A stretch of DNA of 64,000 bases from Chitinophaga costaii (GTDB taxonomy: Bacteria; Bacteroidota; Bacteroidia; Chitinophagales; Chitinophagaceae), in assembly GCF_900094705.1 (NCBI RefSeq), contig NZ_FMAR01000007.1:124001-188000 (forward strand), given 5' to 3'. Positions 56,041-64,000 of the stretch are shown one piece after another. A program made the translations under genes and the position numbers. Position 1 is the stretch's first letter, and each line of letters opens with the position of its first letter. The notes under the pieces are model-generated. The model was not told where the DNA came from. It did no database searches and worked only from the letters and a program-made list of their open reading frames with translations.

Positions 56041-57213
56041 ATGAGTCACACAGATCCAAAGGACCTATTCGAAAAATTCATCCGCAATCAATGCAGCGAA
56101 GCTGAGATTGCGGCACTGCTTCATTTTTTTGAAGATCCTGCACAGGAAGAAGTGTTACGGCATTTGCTGGATGAACAATTAGCGAAGGAACCGGCGCCTG
56201 GTATGCTAAATGGAATAGACCTCGATCAAAAAGAAAAAATTATCCTGGCCCACTTGCAACCGGCCCTGCCACCGGCCAGTACCAGCAGCAAACCTATTAG
56301 AAAATTATGGCCGGCGATAGCTGCTGCGGCAGCGGCGGTAGTCTTCGTAGTAGCGGCAGGACTCTACCTGCATACGCAACGTAGGCTCGAATCACCCATT
56401 TTTCCAGGAGGAAGCATGGCCAGGCTTACGCTATATAATGGCAAAATCATTCTGCTCGACAGTTCAAAATCCGGGCAGGTAATTAAAGAAGATAACATTA
56501 CTATTGGCAAAACCAAAACCGGTCAACTAGTTTTCGATTTGTCGACGGTACAAGAAGAAGCCGCCCGCACTGGCTATAATACGATTACCACTCCTGCTGG
56601 TGGCCAGTACCAGGTAGTATTGCAGGATGGCACCCAGGTTTGGCTCAACGCTGCTTCCTCTATCCGGTTTCCCGCCGCTTTTTCATCGGCCTCGCGGGTA
56701 GTAGAGCTGCAGGGTGAAGCTTATTTTGAAGTAGCAAAGATTAGCAATACAAAAGGCCGGATACCTTTCTTCGTAAAATCTGCTGGTCAGGAAGTAGAAG
56801 TACTGGGTACTCATTTTGATGTGGATAGCTACAGTGATGAACCTTTTACCAAAACTACGCTACTGGAAGGAAGTGTTAGCGTAAAGGCCGCCGGCCAGCA
56901 ACGCATCATTAAACCAGGTGAACAATCCCGCCTGAAAAGCGGGGTCCTAAATGTGCTGGCAGTAAATGCAGAAGATGAAATAGCCTGGAAGAATGGCAAC
57001 TTCCAGTTTAATGAAGCCGACATTCAAACCGTCATGCGGGCCATTAGCCGCTGGTACAATGTAACAGTAGTGTTTGAAGGGCCACCTACGCAGGAAACAT
57101 TTGGCGGAACAATATCTCGATCAAAGAATCTAAGGGAAGTTTTGAATTCCCTGGAAGAAACAGGGGCAGTAAAGTTCCTCATCGATGGGCGAACCGTAAA
57201 AGTTACACAGTAG
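56041..57213 (+). CDS. FecR-family anti-sigma factor
   Basis: A 390-aa inner-membrane protein. Cytoplasmic N-terminus (residues 1-85), one membrane helix (about 88-108: AIAAAAAAVVFVVAAGLYL), then the periplasmic FecR domain (NTITTPAGGQYQVVLQDGTQVWLNAASSIRFP, ELQGEAYFEVAK) and a DUF4974/STN-like C-terminal domain (ADIQTVMRAISRWYNVTVVFEG). It transmits the signal from the SusC STN domain to the ECF sigma factor. Divergent from that sigma gene and 290 bp before susC. Confidence 0.92.
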   Translation: MSHTDPKDLFEKFIRNQCSEAEIAALLHFFEDPAQEEVLRHLLDEQLAKEPAPGMLNGIDLDQKEKIILAHLQPALPPASTSSKPIRKLWPAIAAAAAAVVFVVAAGLYLHTQRRLESPIFPGGSMARLTLYNGKIILLDSSKSGQVIKEDNITIGKTKTGQLVFDLSTVQEEAARTGYNTITTPAGGQYQVVLQDGTQVWLNAASSIRFPAAFSSASRVVELQGEAYFEVAKISNTKGRIPFFVKSAGQEVEVLGTHFDVDSYSDEPFTKTTLLEGSVSVKAAGQQRIIKPGEQSRLKSGVLNVLAVNAEDEIAWKNGNFQFNEADIQTVMRAISRWYNVTVVFEGPPTQETFGGTISRSKNLREVLNSLEETGAVKFLIDGRTVKVTQ

Positions 57214-57503
57214 AAAATGTTCAAGGATATGGATACCGGCAAGTGATGTATACACGAGCAAGCTATTTCCATCTTTTATAATAGCAATAAAAATTAATAC
57301 CAACCAAATCTAACACTGCTGCCATCTGGTGGTTCTCAAACCTATGTACATGATAGTTCCAATTACAACTTAAAAATCGGTTTACCGGTATTCCTGCATG
57401 CTGGAAACTGTGTACCGCACTGTGCCGAAGTTGCACTTTCCGTTTCGTAAAAATCATTATCAACCAAATCTCCGCGGTCTTTATGGCCTGCGCTTAAAAC
57501 TGT
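57214..57503. other. Leader region of susC with duplicated blocks
   Basis: 290 bp. Two blocks occur twice at the same 160-bp offset: CAACCAAATCT (57301-57311 and 57461-57471) and TATGTACATGA (57343-57353 and 57503-57513, the second containing the susC start). The first copy would encode only nine codons before a stop. Confidence 0.6.
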
Positions 57504-60500
57504 ATGTACATGAGGTCTTCCATCTTTCTCAGGGATAATCCTTATCCATTATTCCCTGTAAAAATGGCCAGGATGGCTAAGATGACGCTTATCCTGGTGA
57601 GTGTTTTTATACTGCAACTCAGCGCTACTACCCTGGCGCAACAGCTCACCATTAGTAAGAAAAATGCCCCACTGCCAGAAATCTTTAAAGAAATCAGGCA
57701 GCAAAGCGGTTTTGATTTTATTTACACCTCCTCACTGATCCAGGAGGCCAAACCGGTTACCATTCATGTTTCCAAAGCTTCTTTGGAAGAAGTGCTAACC
57801 ATCTGTTTTGCCAACCAGCCGCTGAGCTATTCCCTCAGCAACAAAACCATTACAGTAAAGCGCAAAACAGCCGGTACCAATAATGCACAGCATTTTACCG
57901 CGGCAGATGTTAAGTCTGATTCCGGGAAAGTGGCTTCCGGTATCGTGCGGGACAACAATGGTATTCCTTTACTGAATGTAAGCGTATGGTCGATGGAGGT
58001 AAACCAGCGCACTGTTACCGATGTAAATGGTGCCTTCACCGTACCCATACCAGATGATGGGGCCGCTACGTTGGCATTTAGCTGCGTGGGCATGAAAAAC
58101 CAACAAATAACCTACAATGGGCAGCGACATCTAAACGTAGTGCTAACCGCCACCGTAAGTGCCCTGAATGAATTTGTGGTAAATGGTTACCAAACCATCA
58201 AAAAGTCGGACATGGTAGGTGCGGTTAGTAGCGTAAATGCCAAAGACCTTTACATCAATGGCTTCACCTCAATAGAGCAAGCCTTGCAGGGTAAACTAAC
58301 TGGGGTTATGATAGAAAATACCAGTGGCCTTGTAGGCACCCGACAGAAAACAAGGGTACGGGGAACCTCTACCCTACTGGGCACCCAGGAACCTGTATGG
58401 GTGGTAGATGGTATTATCCAGCAAGACCCACTTCCATTTAAACAGGAAGTCCTCAATTCCGTTGGCGAAATTACCCGCGATAATTTCGACTATATCCGGG
58501 ACTATGTGGGCAATTCCATTGCCTGGCTAAATCCCATGGACATAGAAAACATCACTGTATTGAAGGACGCATCTGCCACGGCCATTTACGGCATACGCGC
58601 CGCCAATGGGGTGATCGTGATCACCACCAAAAAAGGCAAATCTGGCCCCGCTTCAATCAACTATTCGTTTGGCATGAACACCACAGACCCGGTAGACTAT
58701 AAACGACTGGAACTTATGAACTCCCGGCAAAGAATAGCTGTGTCGCGCGAGATCTATGAACGCGGCCTTACAGCTTCTTATGTAAACAGTAACATTGGCT
58801 ATGCTGGTGCACTTACCCAATACCTGAATAAAGATATCACTTACGATGAGTTTAACGCGCAGGTACACGAAATGGAGGCCGTAAATACCGATTGGTTCAG
58901 CATCCTGTTCAGAACTCCCATCAGCACCAATCATAACCTCAGCATATCTGGCGGCAGTACCAATACAAGGTTTTATACATCCTTTGGATACAACAATACC
59001 CAGGGAACGGCTATAGGCAATGGAGCAAAAGCCTACACCGGCAATATGAGCGTGAACATGACCCTCTCCCCCAAACTAAACGTAGCCGTACGCCTATCCG
59101 GATCAGAAAAAAACACCGATGGTTTTTACCTGGTAGATCCTTATAGCTATGCCAAGGGAATGAACCGCGTATTGCCCGCCACCAATGCAGATGGCAGCCT
59201 TTTCTACTACAAAGACCCTAATGGTTTTAGCTACAACTTTCTGAATGAAAGAAATAATACCGGCTCTACCAACAAGGTTATTTCTGCTAACACAAGTTTG
59301 GAAGTGAATTACGATATCATAAAAGGATTGAAATTCCAAACCCTGTTTAGTTATAATGCCACTTCTACCGTAGCCTCCTCTTATGCTACCGAGAAAACAG
59401 AATACATTGCTCATAATTTCCGTTTTTACGATTACGGCACGGTGCTGCCCAACAGTACGGCCTACCTGAATGCCAAGCTACCCAGGGGTGGAGAATATAA
59501 TTCCGATAATAACACCAGTGCTGCCTGGAACTGGCGCAATAGCCTGTCTTATTCAACCATTCTTAAACAAAAACATGCCCTGGCATTTCTTTTTGGCCAG
59601 GAAGCGAACAGTACCCGCTACAATGGACTGTCTTCCACTACCTATGGCTACCTACGGGACAGGGGTAATACTTTTGCTACTGTACCGCTTACTTATACCG
59701 CCCGCGCTGTACCAAATGATTTGCTATCCAGCACCTACCAGCCGCACATTATCACTAATCGGTTGACGAATACCATGGGCTTCTACCTCACCGGCAGTTA
59801 TACCTACGACAACCGTTACGTGGCCAACTTTAGCGTACGTACCGATGCCTCTAACCGTTTTGGTCAGTTTACCAATGAAAGCTTTAATCCGGTATACGCG
59901 GGTGGCTTGCGCTGGAACATGGCACGCGAAAAATGGTTTGAAAAAACCCGGTGGATATCCGATATCAGCCTGAGAGCATCCGGCGGTTATCAAAGAAATA
60001 TTGTAACCAGCGTAAGTCCTACGCTGATCCTGAAAATCCCCTCCGGCGCGGCTTCTAATGTCATCGATCAATTCACAGGGGAAGAGCTGCTTGACATTGC
60101 CTCGCTGCCTTATGCCGATTTACGCTGGGAGAAAAACTCCAGTGTGAACCTGGGTACAGACCTAAACCTGCTAGATGGCAGGATACAATTCACCCTCGAT
60201 TACTACAACAAAACCGGTAAAGACCTCATCTCTTTGCTGAATGTGCCTGTTGAATATGGCGTACAAAGCATGCCGGTGAATGGCGGTTCTATGAAGAACA
60301 CAGGGTGGGAGTTATCCACCAGCTTTGTACCAGTAAGAACAAAAGACTTTACCTTTTCGGTATCGTTAAATTCTTCCAAAAATTATAACAAAGTAATAAA
60401 GACAGGCACCCAAAATGTAAACTGGAAAACGGCGGCCTCCGGAGCACTGGTAGAAGCCGGTCATCCCGTATCCGGTTTTTGGGCATTTGACTACCAGGGT

Positions 60501-61136
60501 ATTGATAAAACAACCGGCTATCCTATCATTAACCTGGATGTAAAAGCCGGAAGCGATCCTACGGTAGACCCTACTGCTTATATGAAATATGTAGGTAAGC
60601 TAGACCCTGATTTTGTAGGTGGCATGGGCATTAACCTACGCTATAAAAAGCTCACTTTCAATTCATCCCTATACCTTCAACTAGGTGGCAAGAAATTCCT
60701 GGCGCCCGCTTACCCGCTCACCTCTACCCTGCCTACTGAGTATGAGAACCTCTCTACAGAATTGCTGAAACGCTGGACACCGACAAATGTAAATGCCACA
60801 CTGCCTGGCTTGCCAGACAGCCGTGCGCCCTATGTATCTCTGCCTGGCTCTACAGTGAACTCGCTTAATCAGGCTGCCGTGTACGATATGTACAATTATA
60901 GCACAGCCAGGGTGGTGAGCGCTACCTCCCTTCGCGTTAATAATATTTCGCTGAACTATTCCTTGCCAGACAAACTGGTGAAAGGGCTTGGGTTCCACAA
61001 TATTAATGCAGGCGCCAGCGCTTCCAACCTCCTCAATTTTGTGAGCAAGGATTTTAAAGGACGTGATCCGGAGGTAGCTACCGGCGCACAACCGCTTACC
61101 CGTGCTTACACACTGAATGTTAATTGCAGTTTCTAA
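57504..61136 (+). CDS. SusC/RagA-family TonB-linked outer-membrane transporter with STN domain
   Basis: A 1210-aa outer-membrane importer. Long N-region and signal to about residue 46 (LSATTLAQQ), STN secretin/TonB signalling domain (TISKKNAPLPEIFKEIRQQSGFDFIY; 48-115), carboxypeptidase-regulatory-like domain (about 140-220), plug with VLKDASATAIYGIRAANGVIV, and a 22-strand barrel ending in aromatic SF. The STN domain connects it to the FecR/ECF pair. The susD stop-start spacing is 11-17 bp. Substrate unknown; the peptidase-like genes downstream hint at peptides. Confidence 0.95.
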   Translation: MYMRSSIFLRDNPYPLFPVKMARMAKMTLILVSVFILQLSATTLAQQLTISKKNAPLPEIFKEIRQQSGFDFIYTSSLIQEAKPVTIHVSKASLEEVLTICFANQPLSYSLSNKTITVKRKTAGTNNAQHFTAADVKSDSGKVASGIVRDNNGIPLLNVSVWSMEVNQRTVTDVNGAFTVPIPDDGAATLAFSCVGMKNQQITYNGQRHLNVVLTATVSALNEFVVNGYQTIKKSDMVGAVSSVNAKDLYINGFTSIEQALQGKLTGVMIENTSGLVGTRQKTRVRGTSTLLGTQEPVWVVDGIIQQDPLPFKQEVLNSVGEITRDNFDYIRDYVGNSIAWLNPMDIENITVLKDASATAIYGIRAANGVIVITTKKGKSGPASINYSFGMNTTDPVDYKRLELMNSRQRIAVSREIYERGLTASYVNSNIGYAGALTQYLNKDITYDEFNAQVHEMEAVNTDWFSILFRTPISTNHNLSISGGSTNTRFYTSFGYNNTQGTAIGNGAKAYTGNMSVNMTLSPKLNVAVRLSGSEKNTDGFYLVDPYSYAKGMNRVLPATNADGSLFYYKDPNGFSYNFLNERNNTGSTNKVISANTSLEVNYDIIKGLKFQTLFSYNATSTVASSYATEKTEYIAHNFRFYDYGTVLPNSTAYLNAKLPRGGEYNSDNNTSAAWNWRNSLSYSTILKQKHALAFLFGQEANSTRYNGLSSTTYGYLRDRGNTFATVPLTYTARAVPNDLLSSTYQPHIITNRLTNTMGFYLTGSYTYDNRYVANFSVRTDASNRFGQFTNESFNPVYAGGLRWNMAREKWFEKTRWISDISLRASGGYQRNIVTSVSPTLILKIPSGAASNVIDQFTGEELLDIASLPYADLRWEKNSSVNLGTDLNLLDGRIQFTLDYYNKTGKDLISLLNVPVEYGVQSMPVNGGSMKNTGWELSTSFVPVRTKDFTFSVSLNSSKNYNKVIKTGTQNVNWKTAASGALVEAGHPVSGFWAFDYQGIDKTTGYPIINLDVKAGSDPTVDPTAYMKYVGKLDPDFVGGMGINLRYKKLTFNSSLYLQLGGKKFLAPAYPLTSTLPTEYENLSTELLKRWTPTNVNATLPGLPDSRAPYVSLPGSTVNSLNQAAVYDMYNYSTARVVSATSLRVNNISLNYSLPDKLVKGLGFHNINAGASASNLLNFVSKDFKGRDPEVATGAQPLTRAYTLNVNCSF

Positions 61137-61147
61137 CTTTTTATACC

Positions 61148-62674
61148 ATGGTCATGACCAAACGCATCACATATTTAATCCTGTTATTCAGCCTATGCAC
61201 ATGCATATCCTGCCGGAAATTCCTGAAGGAAACAAGCCCGGATGAAATTAAACCGGAGACAACAGATGATCTCACCTCGCTGATGAATGCGGAAGCCTAT
61301 CCCTATCAGGACGCCGTAAATACTTTTGTAGACCTGCTGACAGACGACATTCAAAGCAATGGACAGGGAAAGCTGTACAATGGCGACCCGGACCCCAGCT
61401 ACCTGAGTGCCCTGCAAAATGGCACCCTGGTGTTCAATTGGGATCCCAAAATGTTTGATGGTGACCCTATCCTTTCATTGGGTACCGACTCTTATAGCAT
61501 TTACTACAGCAAGATCAATGGTTGTAATGTGGTCATGGATAACCTGAGTAAAGTATCTGGAACCGATCAGCAAAAAAATGCCATCCTGGGGCAAACCCTG
61601 TTTCTCCGCGGATACTATTATCTCCGGCTGGTAACGCTGTACAGCCAGCCCTTTAACGGAAAAGGCATAGATCCCAATGTGAGCCTGGGCGTTCCACTCA
61701 TTTTGTCGAGTACCGTTACAGACAACTACCCTACCCGCAACACCATTGCCGAAGTGTATGCGCAGGTAGAAAAAGACTTGAAACAAGCTGCGGAATTATT
61801 AAAGGCTAACTTCACGCCATCTACTGCCTTCCGGGCAGGCCACGTGGCGGCCTACAGCCTGTTATCGCGCATGTACCTGTATATGGGCCGCGACCAGGAC
61901 ATGGACAGCGTAGTTACCTATGCCAACAAGGTACTGGCGGAAAGGTCTATCCTAACACAGCTCACCTCCTATCTTACCACTGCCGGTTTAATGAGCGATG
62001 CAGGCATTTACAATACAGACCGCAGCCCGGAAGTAATATGGGTTTCCGGCGCTAATCCAACTATTGCTAATGGATACTTTCCTTCACAAGGATATGAGAA
62101 GCCGCCTTACACAGTATCGGCCTCCCTGCAATCTATTTACGATCCTGGCACTTCTACCAGCAACCAGGGGGACCTGCGCTACGCATCTTACTTCACCCGC
62201 TGGTATTCCAATGGTTATTACCTGAACTACACTGGTAAAATAAATAGTACTGCCAAGTATGGTACCAATGGCATTCGGCTGGCAGAAGTATATCTGAACA
62301 GGGCTGAAGCATATGCCAGGAAGTATATCGCTACCGGTAATGCCACCTTTTCCGGCAATGCACTCAGCGACCTGAATACCCTGCGTGCATCCCGTTACGA
62401 CACGCGCAACACCGCTTATGTGCCCGTGAATATAACCGATGCCGACAGCCTGTTTAAATTTTGCCAGGACGAGCGCAGGCGCGAACTGTGCCTGGAAGAA
62501 TGCCACCGATGGGTAGACATCAAGCGCTGGGGCCTGTCTATCTCCCACCATTTTATTGCGGCAGATGGCAGTACCACGGATGTAACCTTGCCTTCCGGCA
62601 GCCTGGTTTACGCCCTCCCTATTCCTTTTACCGCCATCAACCGGAATTACAAGCTAATGCAAAACCCAAGGTAA
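61148..62674 (+). CDS. SusD/RagB-family outer-membrane lipoprotein
   Basis: Surface lipoprotein that caps the SusC barrel and binds ligand. Start at ATG 61148 or 61154 (MVMTKRITYLILLFSLC); the Cys in CTCISC is the lipid site. TPR-like helical scaffold: DEIKPETTDDLTSLMNAEAYPY at the N-terminus, ILGQTLFLRGYYYLRLV, RAGHVAAYSLLSRMYLYMGR, and the conserved C-terminal QDERRRELCLEECHRWVDIKRWG. About 507 aa. Partner of the preceding gene. Confidence 0.95.
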   Translation: MVMTKRITYLILLFSLCTCISCRKFLKETSPDEIKPETTDDLTSLMNAEAYPYQDAVNTFVDLLTDDIQSNGQGKLYNGDPDPSYLSALQNGTLVFNWDPKMFDGDPILSLGTDSYSIYYSKINGCNVVMDNLSKVSGTDQQKNAILGQTLFLRGYYYLRLVTLYSQPFNGKGIDPNVSLGVPLILSSTVTDNYPTRNTIAEVYAQVEKDLKQAAELLKANFTPSTAFRAGHVAAYSLLSRMYLYMGRDQDMDSVVTYANKVLAERSILTQLTSYLTTAGLMSDAGIYNTDRSPEVIWVSGANPTIANGYFPSQGYEKPPYTVSASLQSIYDPGTSTSNQGDLRYASYFTRWYSNGYYLNYTGKINSTAKYGTNGIRLAEVYLNRAEAYARKYIATGNATFSGNALSDLNTLRASRYDTRNTAYVPVNITDADSLFKFCQDERRRELCLEECHRWVDIKRWGLSISHHFIAADGSTTDVTLPSGSLVYALPIPFTAINRNYKLMQNPR

Positions 62675-62697
62675 TACCCTTATTAAAACGAAACACC

Positions 62698-63645
62698 ATG
62701 AACAGATATATCAAATACATGTCACTGCTGGTACTCGTGATTAGCGTGGCAAGCTGTAAAAAATCTGAAGGACGGCTTACGCCTACCACTATCAATGATG
62801 GCTATACGCTGCCTCAGGGCACGCATGATTACGATACGCTGATCCAGTCTTATTTCGATAAATACCACAGTTATTTTCTGTATAATTTTAGCGAAAAAGA
62901 CGCCTACTGGACACCTACCGGTTATAAAAACGCCACCCTGGGTACCAGCGGCTACTGGTCGAACGGCTTTGAAATGACACCTGCCCTGGATCCTTATATC
63001 AAGGCCCAGCTTAGCTTATTCGATGTAAGCTGCCTCCGTTTTTATTCCGATACATTTTTAAAAGCATTTTTACCAGTAAAAATATTGCTATGCAGCGAGG
63101 TAGATTCGGTGTATAACAACTACGACTTCTCCACCTCGCCCCCTACCATCACCAAAGGAACCAAACACGTGGGCGCCTGGTATAACTACGACAATATTTG
63201 CATCAACTATGGCAATGAGCGCGTACTGAGCATGAGCCAGGCCGACTCGCTGGCCTACCTCACAAAAGTGAATCTCATTTTTATCAAAAGTATCATAGGT
63301 CGTGGCATCACCAGCCCTATTGAAGAATTTACAGAACAGACTAACTATACGTCTACGCCTACCAGCATGCTCGATGCATATTCCAAAGGCATGCTAACCC
63401 CCTATTACAACGGGCCTACCGCTACCTCCGACTGGTACCAGTATCTGCTGGCCATGACCACCGTATCGGAAACAACTTTGCATACTGCGGCGCTTTCTAC
63501 GTACGATGCCACCTTTACGGGCATCCTTAACAGTAAGAAAGATGCTAATGGAATTATACAGAAGCGGTACAACATTGTCAGAAATTATTTTATCACTACT
63601 TACAACGTAGACCTGCAAGCCATAGGGAACGCTTGCAACCCTTAG
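62698..63645 (+). CDS. Lipoprotein resembling the Peptidase_Mx1 family but without a zinc site
   Basis: A 315-aa lipoprotein (Cys20, VASC). The start is ATG 62698. Third in the locus, where Bacteroidota often have a putative zinc-binding metallopeptidase (Peptidase_Mx1). The general pattern fits that family (TLIQSYFDKYHSYFLYNF ... YNYDNICINYGNERVL), but where those have HEFXH this protein has FIKSIIGRGITSP (195-207) followed by IEEFTEQTNY. No HEXXH is found anywhere in the protein. Probably a substrate-binding homologue that lost catalysis. Confidence 0.55.
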   Translation: MNRYIKYMSLLVLVISVASCKKSEGRLTPTTINDGYTLPQGTHDYDTLIQSYFDKYHSYFLYNFSEKDAYWTPTGYKNATLGTSGYWSNGFEMTPALDPYIKAQLSLFDVSCLRFYSDTFLKAFLPVKILLCSEVDSVYNNYDFSTSPPTITKGTKHVGAWYNYDNICINYGNERVLSMSQADSLAYLTKVNLIFIKSIIGRGITSPIEEFTEQTNYTSTPTSMLDAYSKGMLTPYYNGPTATSDWYQYLLAMTTVSETTLHTAALSTYDATFTGILNSKKDANGIIQKRYNIVRNYFITTYNVDLQAIGNACNP

Positions 63646-63676
63646 AGGCCAACCCTTCCGCCAAATTTAAACATTT

Positions 63677-64000
63677 ATGAGATCCGGTTTTTCAATTATC
63701 CTCCTCCTGCTCTTTGGCATAACGCTACAAGCAAAGGAATTACCCACCGTCAGCCAGTTTATAAAGCCAGGGGCAAAAGCTTACAAAGGCATGTTCAATA
63801 TCTATCTGCAAGATGAGCAATACTTCATGCAGCTTCCCCTGGCCCTGCTCAACAGGGATATCCTGACCACGATAACCATCAACAAAGGTTCTGCCCAGGC
63901 AGTTCGGGATGTACAACAGCGTTTTGGCTTTGCCGGAGATGCAGTGTATGATGGCGTAATCCGTTTTAGCCAGGGAGCCAATCAGAAGGTATTATTGACA
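63677..64000 (+). CDS. Zinc-dependent metalloprotease of the DUF5117/DUF5118 type, N-terminal part
   Basis: 108 codons to the window edge; the gene continues beyond. A signal peptide (MRSGFSIILLLLFGITLQAKE) precedes KGMFNIYLQDEQYFMQLPLALLNRDILTTITI, as in the N-terminal domains of Bacteroidota exported metalloproteases with DUF5117/DUF5118 modules. The catalytic site lies outside the window, so the activity is inferred. It continues the susCD operon with 31 bp spacing. Confidence 0.6.
   Translation, partial: MRSGFSIILLLLFGITLQAKELPTVSQFIKPGAKAYKGMFNIYLQDEQYFMQLPLALLNRDILTTITINKGSAQAVRDVQQRFGFAGDAVYDGVIRFSQGANQKVLLT

Noticed and set aside
1-64000. tRNA, rRNA, CRISPR, transposon, prophage or defence-system genes
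   Set aside because: I scanned the gaps and the proteins for tRNA T-loops, repeat-spacer patterns, transposases, integrases and known defence domains and found none.

Overview
The window looks like chromosome from a Bacteroidota bacterium, most likely family Chitinophagaceae (Chitinophaga/Niastella-like). The evidence is a SusC/SusD pair with a FecR-type anti-sigma factor, a type IX secretion sorting domain on a subtilase, DUF4249/DUF1573/DUF4397/DUF3822 proteins, a long NusB, a fused SecDF, a short primary sigma factor without region 1.1, and promoters of the Bacteroidota form TTTG-N19-TAnnTTTG. Shine-Dalgarno sequences are rare. I saw no tRNA, rRNA, CRISPR array, insertion sequence, phage gene or integrase. 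Most of the window is conserved core genome, densely packed and punctuated by strong hairpin terminators.

Layout. 0.3-2.6 kb: arginine decarboxylase and a WbqC-family protein. 3.3-9.6 kb: small secreted proteins, pyrE, a Nudix hydrolase, a hotdog thioesterase, the DUF3822-rsmD-coaD group, a TPR protein and folB. 9.7-12.5 kb: trxB with a DUF4249 lipoprotein, then the primary sigma factor. 12.8-23.1 kb: threonine aldolase, a collagen-like lipoprotein, valS, a large exported metallopeptidase/propeller/barrel protein, L-serine dehydratase and an FKBP lipoprotein. 23.3-29.1 kb: groES-groEL, nusB, a DUF1573 lipoprotein, yajC, coaE and an exported protein. 29.1-45.2 kb: secDF, a DUF4397 lipoprotein, an aspartate-type aminotransferase, an M23 peptidase, methylmalonyl-CoA mutase large subunit, a methyltransferase, a HEXXHXXGXXH lipoprotein protease, a T9SS-secreted subtilase and dihydrolipoyl dehydrogenase. 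45.4-46.4 kb: a TetR regulator and a small ferredoxin-like protein linked by copies of a palindrome. 46.6-55.2 kb: lolA, ftsK, two tandem alpha/beta hydrolases, DUF423, aroK, a phosphopantetheinyl transferase and dcd. 55.2-64.0 kb: a nutrient-uptake locus made of an ECF sigma factor divergent from fecR, then susC (with STN domain), susD, a lipoprotein resembling Peptidase_Mx1 without its zinc site, and the start of a DUF5117/DUF5118-type metalloprotease cut by the window edge.

How the genes fit together. The last 9 kb is the clearest functional unit. Ligand binding by the SusCD complex would be reported through the STN domain to FecR and so to the ECF sigma factor, and the downstream exported peptidase-like proteins suggest a peptide or protein substrate rather than a glycan. 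lolA and ftsK, secDF and yajC, and groES and groEL sit in conserved positions.

The items I would look at first are: two genes whose TTG start overlaps the stop of an ATG-NNT-TGA two-codon frame; the TetR palindrome set; the zinc-site-less peptidase homologue beside SusD; a 160-bp-spaced duplicated block ahead of susC; and the altered catalytic motif in RsmD. I did not find a convincing wholly new multi-gene system.
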